DNA of 12,496 nucleotides, from contig URQP01000081.1 in NCBI GenBank assembly GCA_900550025.1, positions 1-12,496 on the forward strand. Direction: 5' to 3'. The notes beneath the pieces were generated by a model, which saw nothing but the letters and a program-made list of their open reading frames with translations, ran no database searches and was not told the origin of the DNA. Shown piece by piece: positions 6,249-12,496 of the stretch (its first letter is position 1; each line of letters starts with the position of its first letter). A program made the position numbers and the translations under genes. Source of the DNA: an uncultured Porphyromonadaceae bacterium (GTDB taxonomy: Bacteria; Bacteroidota; Bacteroidia; Bacteroidales; Muribaculaceae).

Positions 6249-7421
6249 ATGAAAACTACATTACATACAGAATGGACTGTTGCAGATGTCTGCAAAGGCT
6301 TTACATATAACGAATTGGAGGGTAAAGGCTTGTTCGGGCTCTACGGACGGCTCACCATCCAGCCGGAATATCAACGGCACTATATCTACAATGACGGCAA
6401 ACGCGATGTGGCAGTCATTGAATCGCTGTTGAAAGGCTACCCAATCGGGCTGATATACTTCAACCGCACAAACGACGGACGGTATGAAGTGCTTGACGGT
6501 CAGCAACGCATCACGTCTTTCGGCAGGTTTGTAACAGGAAAATTCGCCATAAGAGATGCCGATGGCAATGTGCAGTATTTCTCAGGTTTGCCCCAAGAAT
6601 TGCAGCAAAGGATTATGCTGACCCCATTGCTTATCTACGAATGCGAAGGAGATGAAAGAGAAATAAAAGACTGGTTTCAAACGATAAACATCATGGGTGT
6701 GCCGCTGAACGAGCAGGAAAAGCTCAATGCCATTAATTCAGGTGAGTTTGTCACGGCTGCCAAGCGTGTGTTCAGTAATTCGCAAAACGCCGAAGTTCAA
6801 AAATGGAGCCATTACATAAAGGGTGATGTCAAGCGCCAAGATTACTTAGCAGAAGCCTTAAAATGGGTATGCGCAAGCAAAGGGATGACCATAGATGCCT
6901 ATATGAGCCGGCACCGCCGCGACACGTCCATAAGCGAACTTGAAAACTATTTCCGCTCCGTGATAGATTGGGTTTCCACTACATTTACTATGGTGGAACG
7001 GGATATGTGCGGTCTGGAATGGGGGCGGCTCTACGAAACTTACCATAAGACACCTTACAGCATCGACCATGTGACGGAGCGTGTGCTTGCCCTGCAAGCG
7101 GACGAGAGCATCAAATGCCTACGCAACATCTATGAATACGTATTAGGAGGTGAACAAGACAAAAGTCTGCTTCAAATCCGTTTGTTCGAAGAGTCAACTA
7201 AACGTGCGGCATACACCCGCCAAACCGAGGCAGCCAAAGAAAAAGGCATTTCCAACTGTCCCCTGTGTGCCATAGGCGACAATGCCAACAAGACACGTAT
7301 CTACAAGTTCAATGAAATGGATGCCGACCATGTGACCGCATGGAGCAAAGGCGGTGCTACTTCTATTGAAAATTGCGAGATGCTGTGTAAAACGCATAAC
7401 CGTTCAAAAGGTAATAAATAA
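6249..7421 (+). CDS. DUF262 (ParB-like) plus HNH endonuclease fusion, probable restriction effector
   Basis: 390 residues. The N-terminal DUF262 domain (about 1-160) shows [10 protein letters not shown] at 38-47 and the signature DGQQRITS at 83-90, characteristic of the GmrS/SspE-type N-terminal domain linked to nucleotide-dependent control. A helical middle follows (about 160-330). The C-terminal HNH nuclease has a Cys pair CPLC at 337-340, the catalytic block DADHVTAW at 358-365 with His361, Asn375 and the closing CKTHN at 380-384, which completes a zinc-binding HNH fold. All key residues are present, so it should be an active nuclease. GmrSD and SspE carry a DUF1524-type nuclease domain; this one has the standard HNH with zinc knuckle. 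Next to a DNA methyltransferase it is the likely cleavage partner, but whether it senses modified or unmodified DNA cannot be told from sequence. Confidence 0.9.
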   Translation: MKTTLHTEWTVADVCKGFTYNELEGKGLFGLYGRLTIQPEYQRHYIYNDGKRDVAVIESLLKGYPIGLIYFNRTNDGRYEVLDGQQRITSFGRFVTGKFAIRDADGNVQYFSGLPQELQQRIMLTPLLIYECEGDEREIKDWFQTINIMGVPLNEQEKLNAINSGEFVTAAKRVFSNSQNAEVQKWSHYIKGDVKRQDYLAEALKWVCASKGMTIDAYMSRHRRDTSISELENYFRSVIDWVSTTFTMVERDMCGLEWGRLYETYHKTPYSIDHVTERVLALQADESIKCLRNIYEYVLGGEQDKSLLQIRLFEESTKRAAYTRQTEAAKEKGISNCPLCAIGDNANKTRIYKFNEMDADHVTAWSKGGATSIENCEMLCKTHNRSKGNK

Positions 7422-7445
7422 TGTAATATATCGCAGAATATGCGT

Positions 7446-7484
7446 ATTTTGAGGAAGTTATGAAAGTATCAACTTCCTCAAAAT
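7446..7484. repeat. Perfect 14-bp inverted repeat with 11-base spacer around the recombinase start
   Basis: ATTTTGAGGAAGTT (7446-7459) and AACTTCCTCAAAAT (7471-7484) are exact reverse complements, separated by an 11-base spacer that contains the upstream ATG of the recombinase gene (7460). It has no T-tract after the stem, so it is a poor terminator. The size is in the range of tyrosine-recombinase core sites (two arms around a short spacer). It could equally hide the start codon in a messenger hairpin. It is not similar to the 5098/5352 repeats. Confidence 0.8.
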
Positions 7485-8404
7485 TGTATATGCAGAAAAC
7501 ATTCAAAGAAATTTCAAAAAACTGGTGCGAAACAAAACGCCCGATAGTAAAGCACTCCACTATGTGTGCTTATTTGCTGACGTTGCAAACCCATTTACTG
7601 CCTTATTTCGGTGCAAAGACAGCCATCACAGAAGATGATGTCCAGCAGTTTGTCATTCATAAACTTTCGTGCGGTCTTGCGCGTAAAACCGTAAGGGATA
7701 TGGTAGCCGTATTAAAATCGGTAGCCAAATACGGAAGAAAACATAAGATTTTTCCATTCGAGGATTGGGAAATAGAATATCCTACAGAAACGGAAATGAA
7801 CCGATTGCCAACTTTGGCAATAGAGCATCAACGCATACTAATGCGACATCTGATTGAAAAGCCGACAGCACAGAACATAGGTGTACTGTTGTCACTCTGC
7901 GCAGGCATGAGAATAGGAGAAGTATGCGCACTGCAATGGCAAGATGTGGACTTCTGCCAACGGATTATCACAATAAGGCATACCGTAGGACGAGTTTATA
8001 ATTGCGAGTTAAAATCCACAGAGAAAATACATTCATCGCCCAAAACGAGAAATTCATACCGAGAGATACCCATCTCAAACCTGCTATTCCAATGTCTGAA
8101 AACGGTCAAGAAAGCCTCTGCATCTCCGTTTGTGGTCGGCACGTCAGAACATGCAAAAGAGCCACGCTCATATCGTGACTATTTTTCCCGGTTATTAAAG
8201 CGTCTCGGCATACCCCAAATCGTATTTCATGGGCTTAGGCACACCTTTGCAACCCGGTGTATAGAAAGCCAATGCGATTACAAGACAGTAAGCGTGATAC
8301 TCGGTCATTCCAATGTGGCGACAACACTTAACCTATATGTACATCCGAACCTCAACCAGAAAAAGAAGTGTGTCGAGCGGATGCATAAGTTTTTAGAAAT
8401 CTAA
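7460..8404 (+). CDS. Tyrosine site-specific recombinase (integrase/invertase)
   Basis: 314 residues from the ATG at 7460; a second in-frame ATG at 7490 (residue 11) is possible and would clear the hairpin that contains the first. An N-terminal SAM-like/core-binding region (about 12-105) precedes the catalytic domain. All catalytic residues are visible: Arg151 in CAGMRIGE, Lys195 in SSPKTRNSYREIP, His257 and Arg260 in HGLRHTFATR, His283 in ILGHSNVATT and the nucleophile Tyr293 in NLYVHPNL. It is therefore predicted active. The length fits both small integrases and XerD-like invertases. It lies 38 bases after the HNH gene, probably in the same transcript. It is the natural candidate for flipping the 5098-5366 segment and/or for mobilising the island. 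Confidence 0.93.
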   Translation: MKVSTSSKLYMQKTFKEISKNWCETKRPIVKHSTMCAYLLTLQTHLLPYFGAKTAITEDDVQQFVIHKLSCGLARKTVRDMVAVLKSVAKYGRKHKIFPFEDWEIEYPTETEMNRLPTLAIEHQRILMRHLIEKPTAQNIGVLLSLCAGMRIGEVCALQWQDVDFCQRIITIRHTVGRVYNCELKSTEKIHSSPKTRNSYREIPISNLLFQCLKTVKKASASPFVVGTSEHAKEPRSYRDYFSRLLKRLGIPQIVFHGLRHTFATRCIESQCDYKTVSVILGHSNVATTLNLYVHPNLNQKKKCVERMHKFLEI

Positions 8405-8418
8405 ACGTTTACGTTCCT

Positions 8419-8448
8419 AACCACCCTGTAAATCAAGCCGGGGCGGTT
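8419..8448 (+). terminator. Weak hairpin after the recombinase gene
   Basis: AACCACCCT (8419-8427) pairs with GGGGCGGTT (8440-8448) with one A-C mismatch and one G-T wobble, around a 12-base loop. It starts 14 bases after the recombinase stop and is followed by A/T-rich sequence but not a clean T-run. Plausible end of the cassette transcript. Confidence 0.4.
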
Positions 8449-8531
8449 ATCAAATTCTTATTTCGGGAGGATTTTTGGAGAACCGGGTGCTACAGCCTAC
8501 TTTTGCGCTGTGGTAATCTAAAAAATACACT

Positions 8532-8624
8532 ATGAAAGGATTGATAGAGCATATAATCAGCGAGGGCGACCTCGTATTGCGCGAGATACAACCTGCGGAA
8601 AAAATAATAGCCGCACACAGATGA
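8532..8624 (+). CDS. Possible 30-residue small ORF (unidentified)
   Basis: ATG at 8532 to TGA at 8622-8624 gives MKGLIEHIISEGDLVLREI and a short tail ending AAHR. It has the basic start and mixed amphipathic look of small phage or chromosomal leader peptides, but I recognise no family. No clear ribosome-binding site precedes it. It contains a 5-bp stem closed by a GCGA tetraloop (8561-8574), and a 7-bp stem lies just upstream (8490-8496 with 8507-8513), so the stretch 8480-8620 may be structured RNA or the remnant of a gene cut by insertion of the island. Otherwise I see nothing in the 249 bases between the recombinase and the next gene. Confidence 0.25.
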   Translation: MKGLIEHIISEGDLVLREIQPAEKIIAAHR

Positions 8625-8653
8625 CGGGCGGCACGGAAAACATCGAAGCCCTA

Positions 8654-9388
8654 TTATTTCGAGTGTTTGGAGTGGGCGCGGCGCAGCTTAACGTGATAGT
8701 TGCGCTTTTTGTAGCCGGGGCCGTTGTAATGATAAGCGAAATTGTTCCAGTCGTGGGCTTTCAGATAACGCACAAGGTTGTTTGTCTTGCAGAATTGTGC
8801 GAACAGTTCGAGCTGTTCCGCCTCCGACTCGCTCATACGGCTGATGAATTCGTCGAGCGACTTGCACCCGCATTGCTTCCAGTTGAAGCCTCCTATCTGG
8901 AACATTCCCCAGAACGTGGCTTTCTCGGCTATCTCCTTATTGATTTTACGCGCACTTTCCAATCTTGCCCACTGAGCTTTTCCATAAGAACCATATTTCC
9001 GGGTATTAGGCCGCTGGAATGCCGTGCTTTTCGCATATTTTGAGTAACTTTTCCCAGCCTTGCGCATAAACCTCTTGAAAACGACAAGATCGAAGTTCAC
9101 CAATGGAATACCCGGCTCAGCAAACCCTTGATGGGCACTCCCCGCCTCTATCTCGACCACGGCCTTCATTGTCGCCACATCTATCCCAAGTTCCTCTGCC
9201 ACGCGCTGATAGTCATCATCCGTCAGTTTATAGTATTTGTCATTATTGACTGGAGTCTGTATGGTATCCGCCTTTATAGACACTGTATCGGCTTTTACCG
9301 CAACCGAATCGGCAGTCCGCGCATCACAAGCCTGCGCTTGCCATGCGAAAGCGACCGGCAAAAAAAGTAGCAATGCAAGTTTTTTCAT
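8654..9388 (-). CDS. Secreted N-acetylmuramidase-family (PF11860-like) cell-wall hydrolase
   Basis: From the ATG at 9388 the protein has 244 residues with a typical signal peptide (MKKLALLLFLPVAFAWQAQA, cut before Cys21). The ATG at 9424 is rejected because it adds 12 residues before this signal and lies inside the upstream terminator hairpin. A low-complexity linker (VAVKADTVSIKADTIQ) leads to the enzyme domain from about residue 55. Landmarks are VVEIEAGSAHQGF at 77-89 (Glu79 is the likely catalytic acid), ATFWGMFQIGGFNW at 157-170 and WNNFAYHYNGPGY at 214-226. These match the N-acetylmuramidase domain found in phage lysins and bacteroidetal proteins, which cleaves the glycan strand of peptidoglycan. 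It is probably periplasmic or envelope-associated. It lies downstream of pepD but beyond that gene's terminator, so it likely has separate or read-through expression. Confidence 0.85.
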   Translation of the reverse strand: MKKLALLLFLPVAFAWQAQACDARTADSVAVKADTVSIKADTIQTPVNNDKYYKLTDDDYQRVAEELGIDVATMKAVVEIEAGSAHQGFAEPGIPLVNFDLVVFKRFMRKAGKSYSKYAKSTAFQRPNTRKYGSYGKAQWARLESARKINKEIAEKATFWGMFQIGGFNWKQCGCKSLDEFISRMSESEAEQLELFAQFCKTNNLVRYLKAHDWNNFAYHYNGPGYKKRNYHVKLRRAHSKHSK

Positions 9389-9402
9389 AAGGAAAGTATT
9401 AA

Positions 9403-9443
9403 AATATAAAAGAAGGGTGTGCATCCCGAAAAATGCACACCCT
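9403..9443 (-). terminator. Intrinsic terminator of pepD
   Basis: 9414-9424 and 9433-9443 form a perfect 11-bp stem with the 8-base loop CCCGAAAA. Read on the minus strand it is followed by a T-rich stretch (CTTTTATATTTT, from about 9412 down to 9401). It begins 15 bases after the pepD stop. It ends only about 25 bases before the muramidase ATG. Confidence 0.85.
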
Positions 9444-9457
9444 GCATGACACCGTCA

Positions 9458-10924
9458 TTATTCAGCTACCATCTCAAGAATCCTGACAAGATGACGCCAG
9501 AACTTCTCCACAGCCGGAATGTGCATCGATTCTTTCGGAGTATGCACATCGCGCAATGTCGGACCGAAAGAAATCATATCCAGCTTCGGATTCATCACAA
9601 GGAAGTTGCCGCATTCCAAGCCGGCATGCAAAGCCGTGCAAAGCGGAGTAATGCCATACAAATCCTCGTATGCCTTAACCGCAATCTTCAGAATCTTGGA
9701 ATCCATATTTGGAGTCCAACCCGGATAGCCGTCGCCTTGCTCCACTTCAGCACCTGCAAGCTTGAAATGTGCAACCATTTCGCCGGCGATTTCGAATTTG
9801 CGGGTTTCTTCCTCGCTGCGCTGGGATGTAGTAACCACAATCTCGTCTTTCTCACGTTCAATGCGGATAAGGGCAAGATTGGTAGAAGTGCTTACCATAC
9901 CCTTGATGCTGCGGCTCATCGCTATCACTGCATTAGGAGCAGAATACACGCAATATACAACCCTCTTTGCAGTATCACCGTCGATTACATATTCAGGAGC
10001 GTCAGCCGATTCGAGCTTGACAAGCTGGCTGTCCTCTATTCCTTTATATTCCGTCTCGATTACAGCCGCAAAATTATTGAGACGCGCGCGCAAATCTTCT
10101 TTCTTGTCGGCAGGCACACCGATTACAGCGTATGCGTTGCCCGGAATCACATTGCGCAGCTCGCCTCCGTTGATGTCGGCAATAGCAATGTCGCCATAAG
10201 CCTTATAGCAATCGTAGAGGAAGCGGGCAAGCAGTTTGTTGGCATTAGCACGTCCGAGATGAATGTCGGAACCGGAGTGTCCGCCTTTAAACCGCAACAA
10301 CGATACGGTAAAGAACTGGTATCCGGCAGGAACAGCCGCACGTGTATAATGGAATTTTCCGATAGTGTCGATACCACCTGCACATCCCAAGAAAATCTGT
10401 GCCTCGTCCTCTGAATCAAGATTTATAAGGATATTGCCGGTCATCATGCCTTCTCCGACATTTTTCGCCCCGGTCAAGCCGGTCTCCTCATCTACAGTGA
10501 ACAACGCTTCCAACGGCCCATGCTCATACGTCTTGTCGACCAAAGCAGCAAGCGCGCCGGCCATACCGATACCGTTATCAGCGCCGAGAGTCGTCTTATA
10601 GCCTTTGGAATGCACCCACTCACCGTCTATTTCCGTCTCAATCGGGTCGGTCTCGAAATTATGCGTTTCGGGTTTTGTCTGGTTAGGCACCATGTCCATA
10701 TGTCCCTGCAAAACCACCACAGGTGCATTTTCCTTACCCGGAGTGGCAGGCACACGCATCGCGACATTGCCGATAGCGTCGGTTTTTGCTTCTATGTTGT
10801 GCCTTTTGGCAAAATCGAGGAGGAATTCACGGATCTTTCCTTCCTTTTTCGACGGACGCGGAACCTTGGTTATCTCGTCAAAAATACCCCAAATGAGTTC
10901 CGGTTTAAGTTCTTTGATAGTCAT
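9458..10924 (-). CDS. pepD: Cytosolic aminoacyl-histidine dipeptidase (M20 family PepD)
   Basis: This 488-residue enzyme is the normal family length. Zinc-peptidase landmarks are VLQGHMDMVP (His75, Asp77), LGADNGIGMA (Asp116), VDEETGLTGA (Glu146 general base, Glu147 ligand), NLDSED (Asp170 ligand), GGHSGSDIHLGRANA at 214-228 (dimerisation lid, substrate contact) and DVHTPKE with His461. It hydrolyses a broad range of dipeptides, including Xaa-His, in the cytoplasm as part of peptide turnover. There is no signal peptide. It starts at the first ATG, 148 bases from the divergent small membrane protein gene, and ends just before a strong terminator. Nothing abnormal in the active site. Confidence 0.95.
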   Translation of the reverse strand: MTIKELKPELIWGIFDEITKVPRPSKKEGKIREFLLDFAKRHNIEAKTDAIGNVAMRVPATPGKENAPVVVLQGHMDMVPNQTKPETHNFETDPIETEIDGEWVHSKGYKTTLGADNGIGMAGALAALVDKTYEHGPLEALFTVDEETGLTGAKNVGEGMMTGNILINLDSEDEAQIFLGCAGGIDTIGKFHYTRAAVPAGYQFFTVSLLRFKGGHSGSDIHLGRANANKLLARFLYDCYKAYGDIAIADINGGELRNVIPGNAYAVIGVPADKKEDLRARLNNFAAVIETEYKGIEDSQLVKLESADAPEYVIDGDTAKRVVYCVYSAPNAVIAMSRSIKGMVSTSTNLALIRIEREKDEIVVTTSQRSEEETRKFEIAGEMVAHFKLAGAEVEQGDGYPGWTPNMDSKILKIAVKAYEDLYGITPLCTALHAGLECGNFLVMNPKLDMISFGPTLRDVHTPKESMHIPAVEKFWRHLVRILEMVAE

Positions 10925-10993
10925 AGATGTTTACAATTTTAAATAAGATACTTATATCTGAAAATTATTGTTAAAATCAAACTATTTCGCCCT

Positions 10994-11028
10994 CTAAGGT
11001 ACGAAATAAAATTCAGTAAACCCACAAA
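10994..11028 (-). promoter_or_regulatory. Possible pepD promoter
   Basis: On the minus strand TTTG (11028-11025), 23 bases, then TACCTTAG (11001-10994), which has one mismatch to TAnnTTTG. It would leave a leader of about 65 bases. A second imperfect -7 box, TAATTTTC (10967-10960), lies nearer the gene without a good -33 partner. Confidence 0.3.
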
Positions 11029-11044
11029 ATTGTGCCGCTTTCTG

Positions 11045-11052
11045 TATATTTG
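11045..11052 (+). promoter_or_regulatory. Bacteroidetes -7 box for the small membrane protein / OmpH operon
   Basis: TATATTTG matches TAnnTTTG exactly and ends 20 bases before the ATG at 11073. A TTG at 11030-11032 is only 12 bases upstream, shorter than the usual ~20, so the -33 element is not clear. Confidence 0.5.
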
Positions 11053-11072
11053 CAGTCAAAATTGTAATTGAA

Positions 11073-11243
11073 ATGGCAACAATATTGCTTTCTATCGGCG
11101 TGATTACGCTGTGTATCGTGTTGTTAGGAGTAAAAGTTTTTTTCGTGAAAGGCGGTAAATTCCCATCAATGCACATCCACGACAATCCGGCAATGCGCGA
11201 GAAGCATATACATTGCTACAAAGAAGAATTGGAAAATAATTAA
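11073..11243 (+). CDS. Conserved-looking 56-residue single-pass membrane protein
   Basis: ATG at 11073 to TAA at 11241-11243. One hydrophobic helix (ATILLSIGVITLCIVLLGV) is followed by KVFFVKGGKFPSMHI and a short polar tail HDNPAMREKHIHCYKEE with a single Cys. The pattern of a small anchor plus 'KFP..HI..N.AMR...I.C' resembles small membrane proteins commonly found in Bacteroidetes genomes; I know of no assigned function. An exact -7 promoter box lies 20 bases upstream and the OmpH-like gene begins 27 bases downstream, so the two are probably one operon, suggesting an envelope-related role. Confidence 0.75.
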   Translation: MATILLSIGVITLCIVLLGVKVFFVKGGKFPSMHIHDNPAMREKHIHCYKEELENN

Positions 11244-11270
11244 TTAAACACAAAATCAATAAAAAACGAA

Positions 11271-11873
11271 ATGAACAGTTTTAAAAGAGTTGTCAGAGCC
11301 TCTGTCTTGCTACTGGCCGCCATTTTATTCGCACAATGCAGTAACGGCAACGAACAAAAGCCGGCAAATGCAGCGACCAATACCACAACAAACGGGAATG
11401 TCGACATAAAAATCGCATACGTAGACGGCGACTCGCTGATGAACAACTATAATTTTGCCAAAGACGTGAACGAGGCAATGCTCCGCGGGCAAAACAAGCT
11501 CGACAACGCGCAACGCCAGAAAGCCAACGAATTGCAACGCTTCTACGGAGAAATAGACCGGAAGTACAAAAACAACGAATACCTCACGCAAGAGAGCTTC
11601 AACGCCGACCAGCAAAAATACCAGAAGATGCAAGGCGACGCTGCCAACTATATGTCGAACTTGGAACGCTCCGTGCAAAATGAGCTGATGATGAACACGC
11701 AGCAACTCACGGATTCTGTCAACAAATACATCGCCGAATATGCTAAAAAGAACGGATATTCGATAATCTTGCGTAAAGAGGCCACTTGGTATATCGGCAA
11801 TGTAGACGACGTGACAAACGAAGTGATAAAAGGCTTGAACGAACGCTACAACAAAGTGGACTCGAAGAAATAA
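11271..11873 (+). CDS. OmpH/Skp-family periplasmic lipoprotein
   Basis: 200 residues. The N-terminus MNSFKRVVRA plus a hydrophobic stretch ending LFAQC is a lipoprotein-type signal with Cys23 as the lipidated residue. A flexible Asn/Thr/Ala linker follows, then the OmpH start KIAYVDGDSLMNNYNFAK at 48-64. A long charged coiled-coil region (about 65-150) and a C-terminal strand GYSIILRKEATWYIG at 162-176 complete the Skp-like fold. Skp/OmpH proteins are trimeric holding chaperones for unfolded outer-membrane proteins; membrane-anchored versions are frequent in Bacteroidetes. The gene is preceded by the 56-residue membrane protein and ends 40 bases before a strong terminator. Confidence 0.9.
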   Translation: MNSFKRVVRASVLLLAAILFAQCSNGNEQKPANAATNTTTNGNVDIKIAYVDGDSLMNNYNFAKDVNEAMLRGQNKLDNAQRQKANELQRFYGEIDRKYKNNEYLTQESFNADQQKYQKMQGDAANYMSNLERSVQNELMMNTQQLTDSVNKYIAEYAKKNGYSIILRKEATWYIGNVDDVTNEVIKGLNERYNKVDSKK

Positions 11874-11913
11874 AAAGACCACGCGGCATCAGCATTTGTT
11901 CTGCATAATATGC

Positions 11914-11947
11914 GGGGAAGCCTTAAGAAAAAGGTTTCCCCTTTTTT
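11914..11947 (+). terminator. Intrinsic terminator after the OmpH gene
   Basis: GGGGAAGCCTT (11914-11924) pairs with AAGGTTTCCCC (11931-11941) over 11 bp with one G-T wobble and a 6-base loop, followed directly by six T (11942-11947). It ends only 15 bases before the hflX start, so hflX needs read-through or a promoter overlapping the hairpin. Confidence 0.9.
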
Positions 11948-11962
11948 AGCCATAACCAGACT

Positions 11963-12496
11963 ATGATTGAAAACAAAAACATATCCGGATACGAGAACGA
12001 GAAGGCCGTGCTTGTCGGCCTGATAACACAGTCGCAAGGCGAATCGAAAGCGAAGGAATATCTCGACGAACTGGCTTTCTTGGCCGAGACAGCAGGAGCA
12101 GAAACGGTAAAAACCTTCCTGCAACGTGCCGATTACCCTAACTCACGTACATTCGTAGGGAAAGGAAAGCTGGAAGAAATCAAGGCATTCATAGAAGAAA
12201 ACGGCATCGAGCTTGTCATTTTCGACGACGACCTTTCGTCGAAACAAGTGCAAAACATCGAGAACGAGCTGAAAGTGAAAATCCTCGACCGCACAAACCT
12301 GATTCTCGACATTTTCGCCAAACGCGCACAGACGGCCACAGCCCGCACACAAGTGGAGCTGGCGCAATACCAATATCTGCTGCCGCGTCTGACAAGAATG
12401 TGGACGCACTTGGAACGCCAGCGCGGAGGTATCGGGATGCGTGGGCCGGGAGAGACACAGATAGAGACCGACCGCCGTATCATCCTCGACAAAATT
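11963..12496 (+). CDS. hflX: GTPase HflX (3' truncated by window end)
   Basis: 178 residues are visible from the ATG at 11963. The N-terminal HflX domain starts with EKAVLVGLITQ and contains TFVGKGKLEEIKAFI at 63-77, LVIFDDDLSSKQVQNIE at 84-100 and LDRTNLILDIFAKRAQTA at 108-125. The family signature RQRGGIGMRGPGETQIETDRR at 152-172 precedes the G domain, which is cut off. HflX binds the large ribosomal subunit and splits or rescues stalled ribosomes, notably in stress. No frameshift or oddity is seen. The start lies 15 bases after the OmpH terminator. Confidence 0.95.
   Translation, partial: MIENKNISGYENEKAVLVGLITQSQGESKAKEYLDELAFLAETAGAETVKTFLQRADYPNSRTFVGKGKLEEIKAFIEENGIELVIFDDDLSSKQVQNIENELKVKILDRTNLILDIFAKRAQTATARTQVELAQYQYLLPRLTRMWTHLERQRGGIGMRGPGETQIETDRRIILDKI

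Larger units (their letters stand above)
4070..8448 (+). mobile_element. Putative integrated defence/modification cassette (MTase, BRO, DUF262-HNH, tyrosine recombinase)
   Basis: Four rightward accessory genes, three of them defence- or phage-related plus a tyrosine recombinase, sit between leftward chromosomal genes on both sides. The genes are compactly arranged, and parts (especially 4600-5390) are visibly more A+T-rich than the flanks. I compared the 160 bases before 4131 with the 250 bases after 8404 by eye and found no duplicated attachment core, so the limits given are those of the promoter and the last hairpin, not proven ends. Whether the recombinase moves the island or only flips the internal cassette is open. 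Confidence 0.45.

Noticed and set aside
7446..7484. Inverted repeat read as a transcription terminator of the HNH gene
   Set aside because: No T-tract follows on the plus strand and the recombinase start codon lies inside it; it is listed as a repeat instead.
3930..8653. Direct repeats marking integration of the island
   Set aside because: Visual comparison of the left (3972-4130) and right (8405-8650) edges gave no convincing shared core; a computed comparison with an empty site would be needed.
9389..9424. Upstream ATG for the muramidase
   Set aside because: It lies inside the pepD terminator stem and would bury the signal peptide behind 12 extra residues.
9419..10414. 331-codon open frame on the plus strand opposite pepD
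   Set aside because: Antisense shadow of a complete, well-conserved enzyme; the translation shows no recognisable domain.
1..12496. CRISPR arrays, tRNA, rRNA and insertion-sequence ends
   Set aside because: No regularly spaced repeats, cloverleaf-like sequence or transposase was seen on reading either strand.

Overview
The window looks like a chromosomal segment of a Bacteroidales bacterium, probably gut-associated. The signs are a type IX secretion (T9SS) sorting tail on the first gene, several promoters of the Bacteroidetes form TTTG-N20-TAnnTTTG, a lipoprotein-type OmpH/Skp, a CotH-kinase-family surface protein, and PepD and HflX in a typical housekeeping setting. Genus cannot be fixed from this sequence.

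Layout: (1) 2-313, the 3' end of a secreted T9SS cargo gene, then a strong bidirectional hairpin. (2) 376-3929, a leftward block encoding a CotH-family protein, a C45/penicillin-acylase-like Ntn hydrolase, a DUF486 membrane protein and a small unidentified membrane protein; the last three are tightly packed. (3) 4131-8404, a rightward accessory cassette: an EcoRI-type adenine methyltransferase, a BRO/DinD-like protein, a DUF262-HNH nuclease and a tyrosine recombinase. (4) 8654-10924, leftward housekeeping genes: an N-acetylmuramidase-family secreted protein and the dipeptidase PepD. (5) 11073-12496, rightward: a 56-residue membrane protein, an OmpH/Skp-like lipoprotein, a terminator and the 5' part of hflX.

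The main discovery is in region 3. A perfect 15-bp inverted repeat (5098-5112 and 5352-5366) brackets the 3' end of the methyltransferase and the gap after it. The segment between the repeats carries two alternative C-terminal coding cassettes facing each other, with overlapping TTAA stop codons at 5232-5235. The forward cassette encodes 44 residues (KILG...FIKHN) and the reverse one 43 residues (KILG...FIKHI). They are homologous as proteins but use different codons. This is the architecture of an invertible switch that swaps the methyltransferase C-terminus, and a tyrosine recombinase that could drive it lies in the same gene run. In the sequence as given, one extra T just before the cassette (T5097-T5100) puts the main frame into a TAA at 5100-5102, so neither orientation is joined in frame unless that base is an error, a slippage state or bypassed by frameshifting.

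Inferred working model: the methyltransferase marks DNA with a specificity (or activity) that depends on cassette orientation, DUF262-HNH is the nuclease effector, the BRO/DinD-like protein is an accessory or regulator, and the recombinase flips the cassette and/or moves the island. The neighbouring genes are ordinary chromosomal functions.
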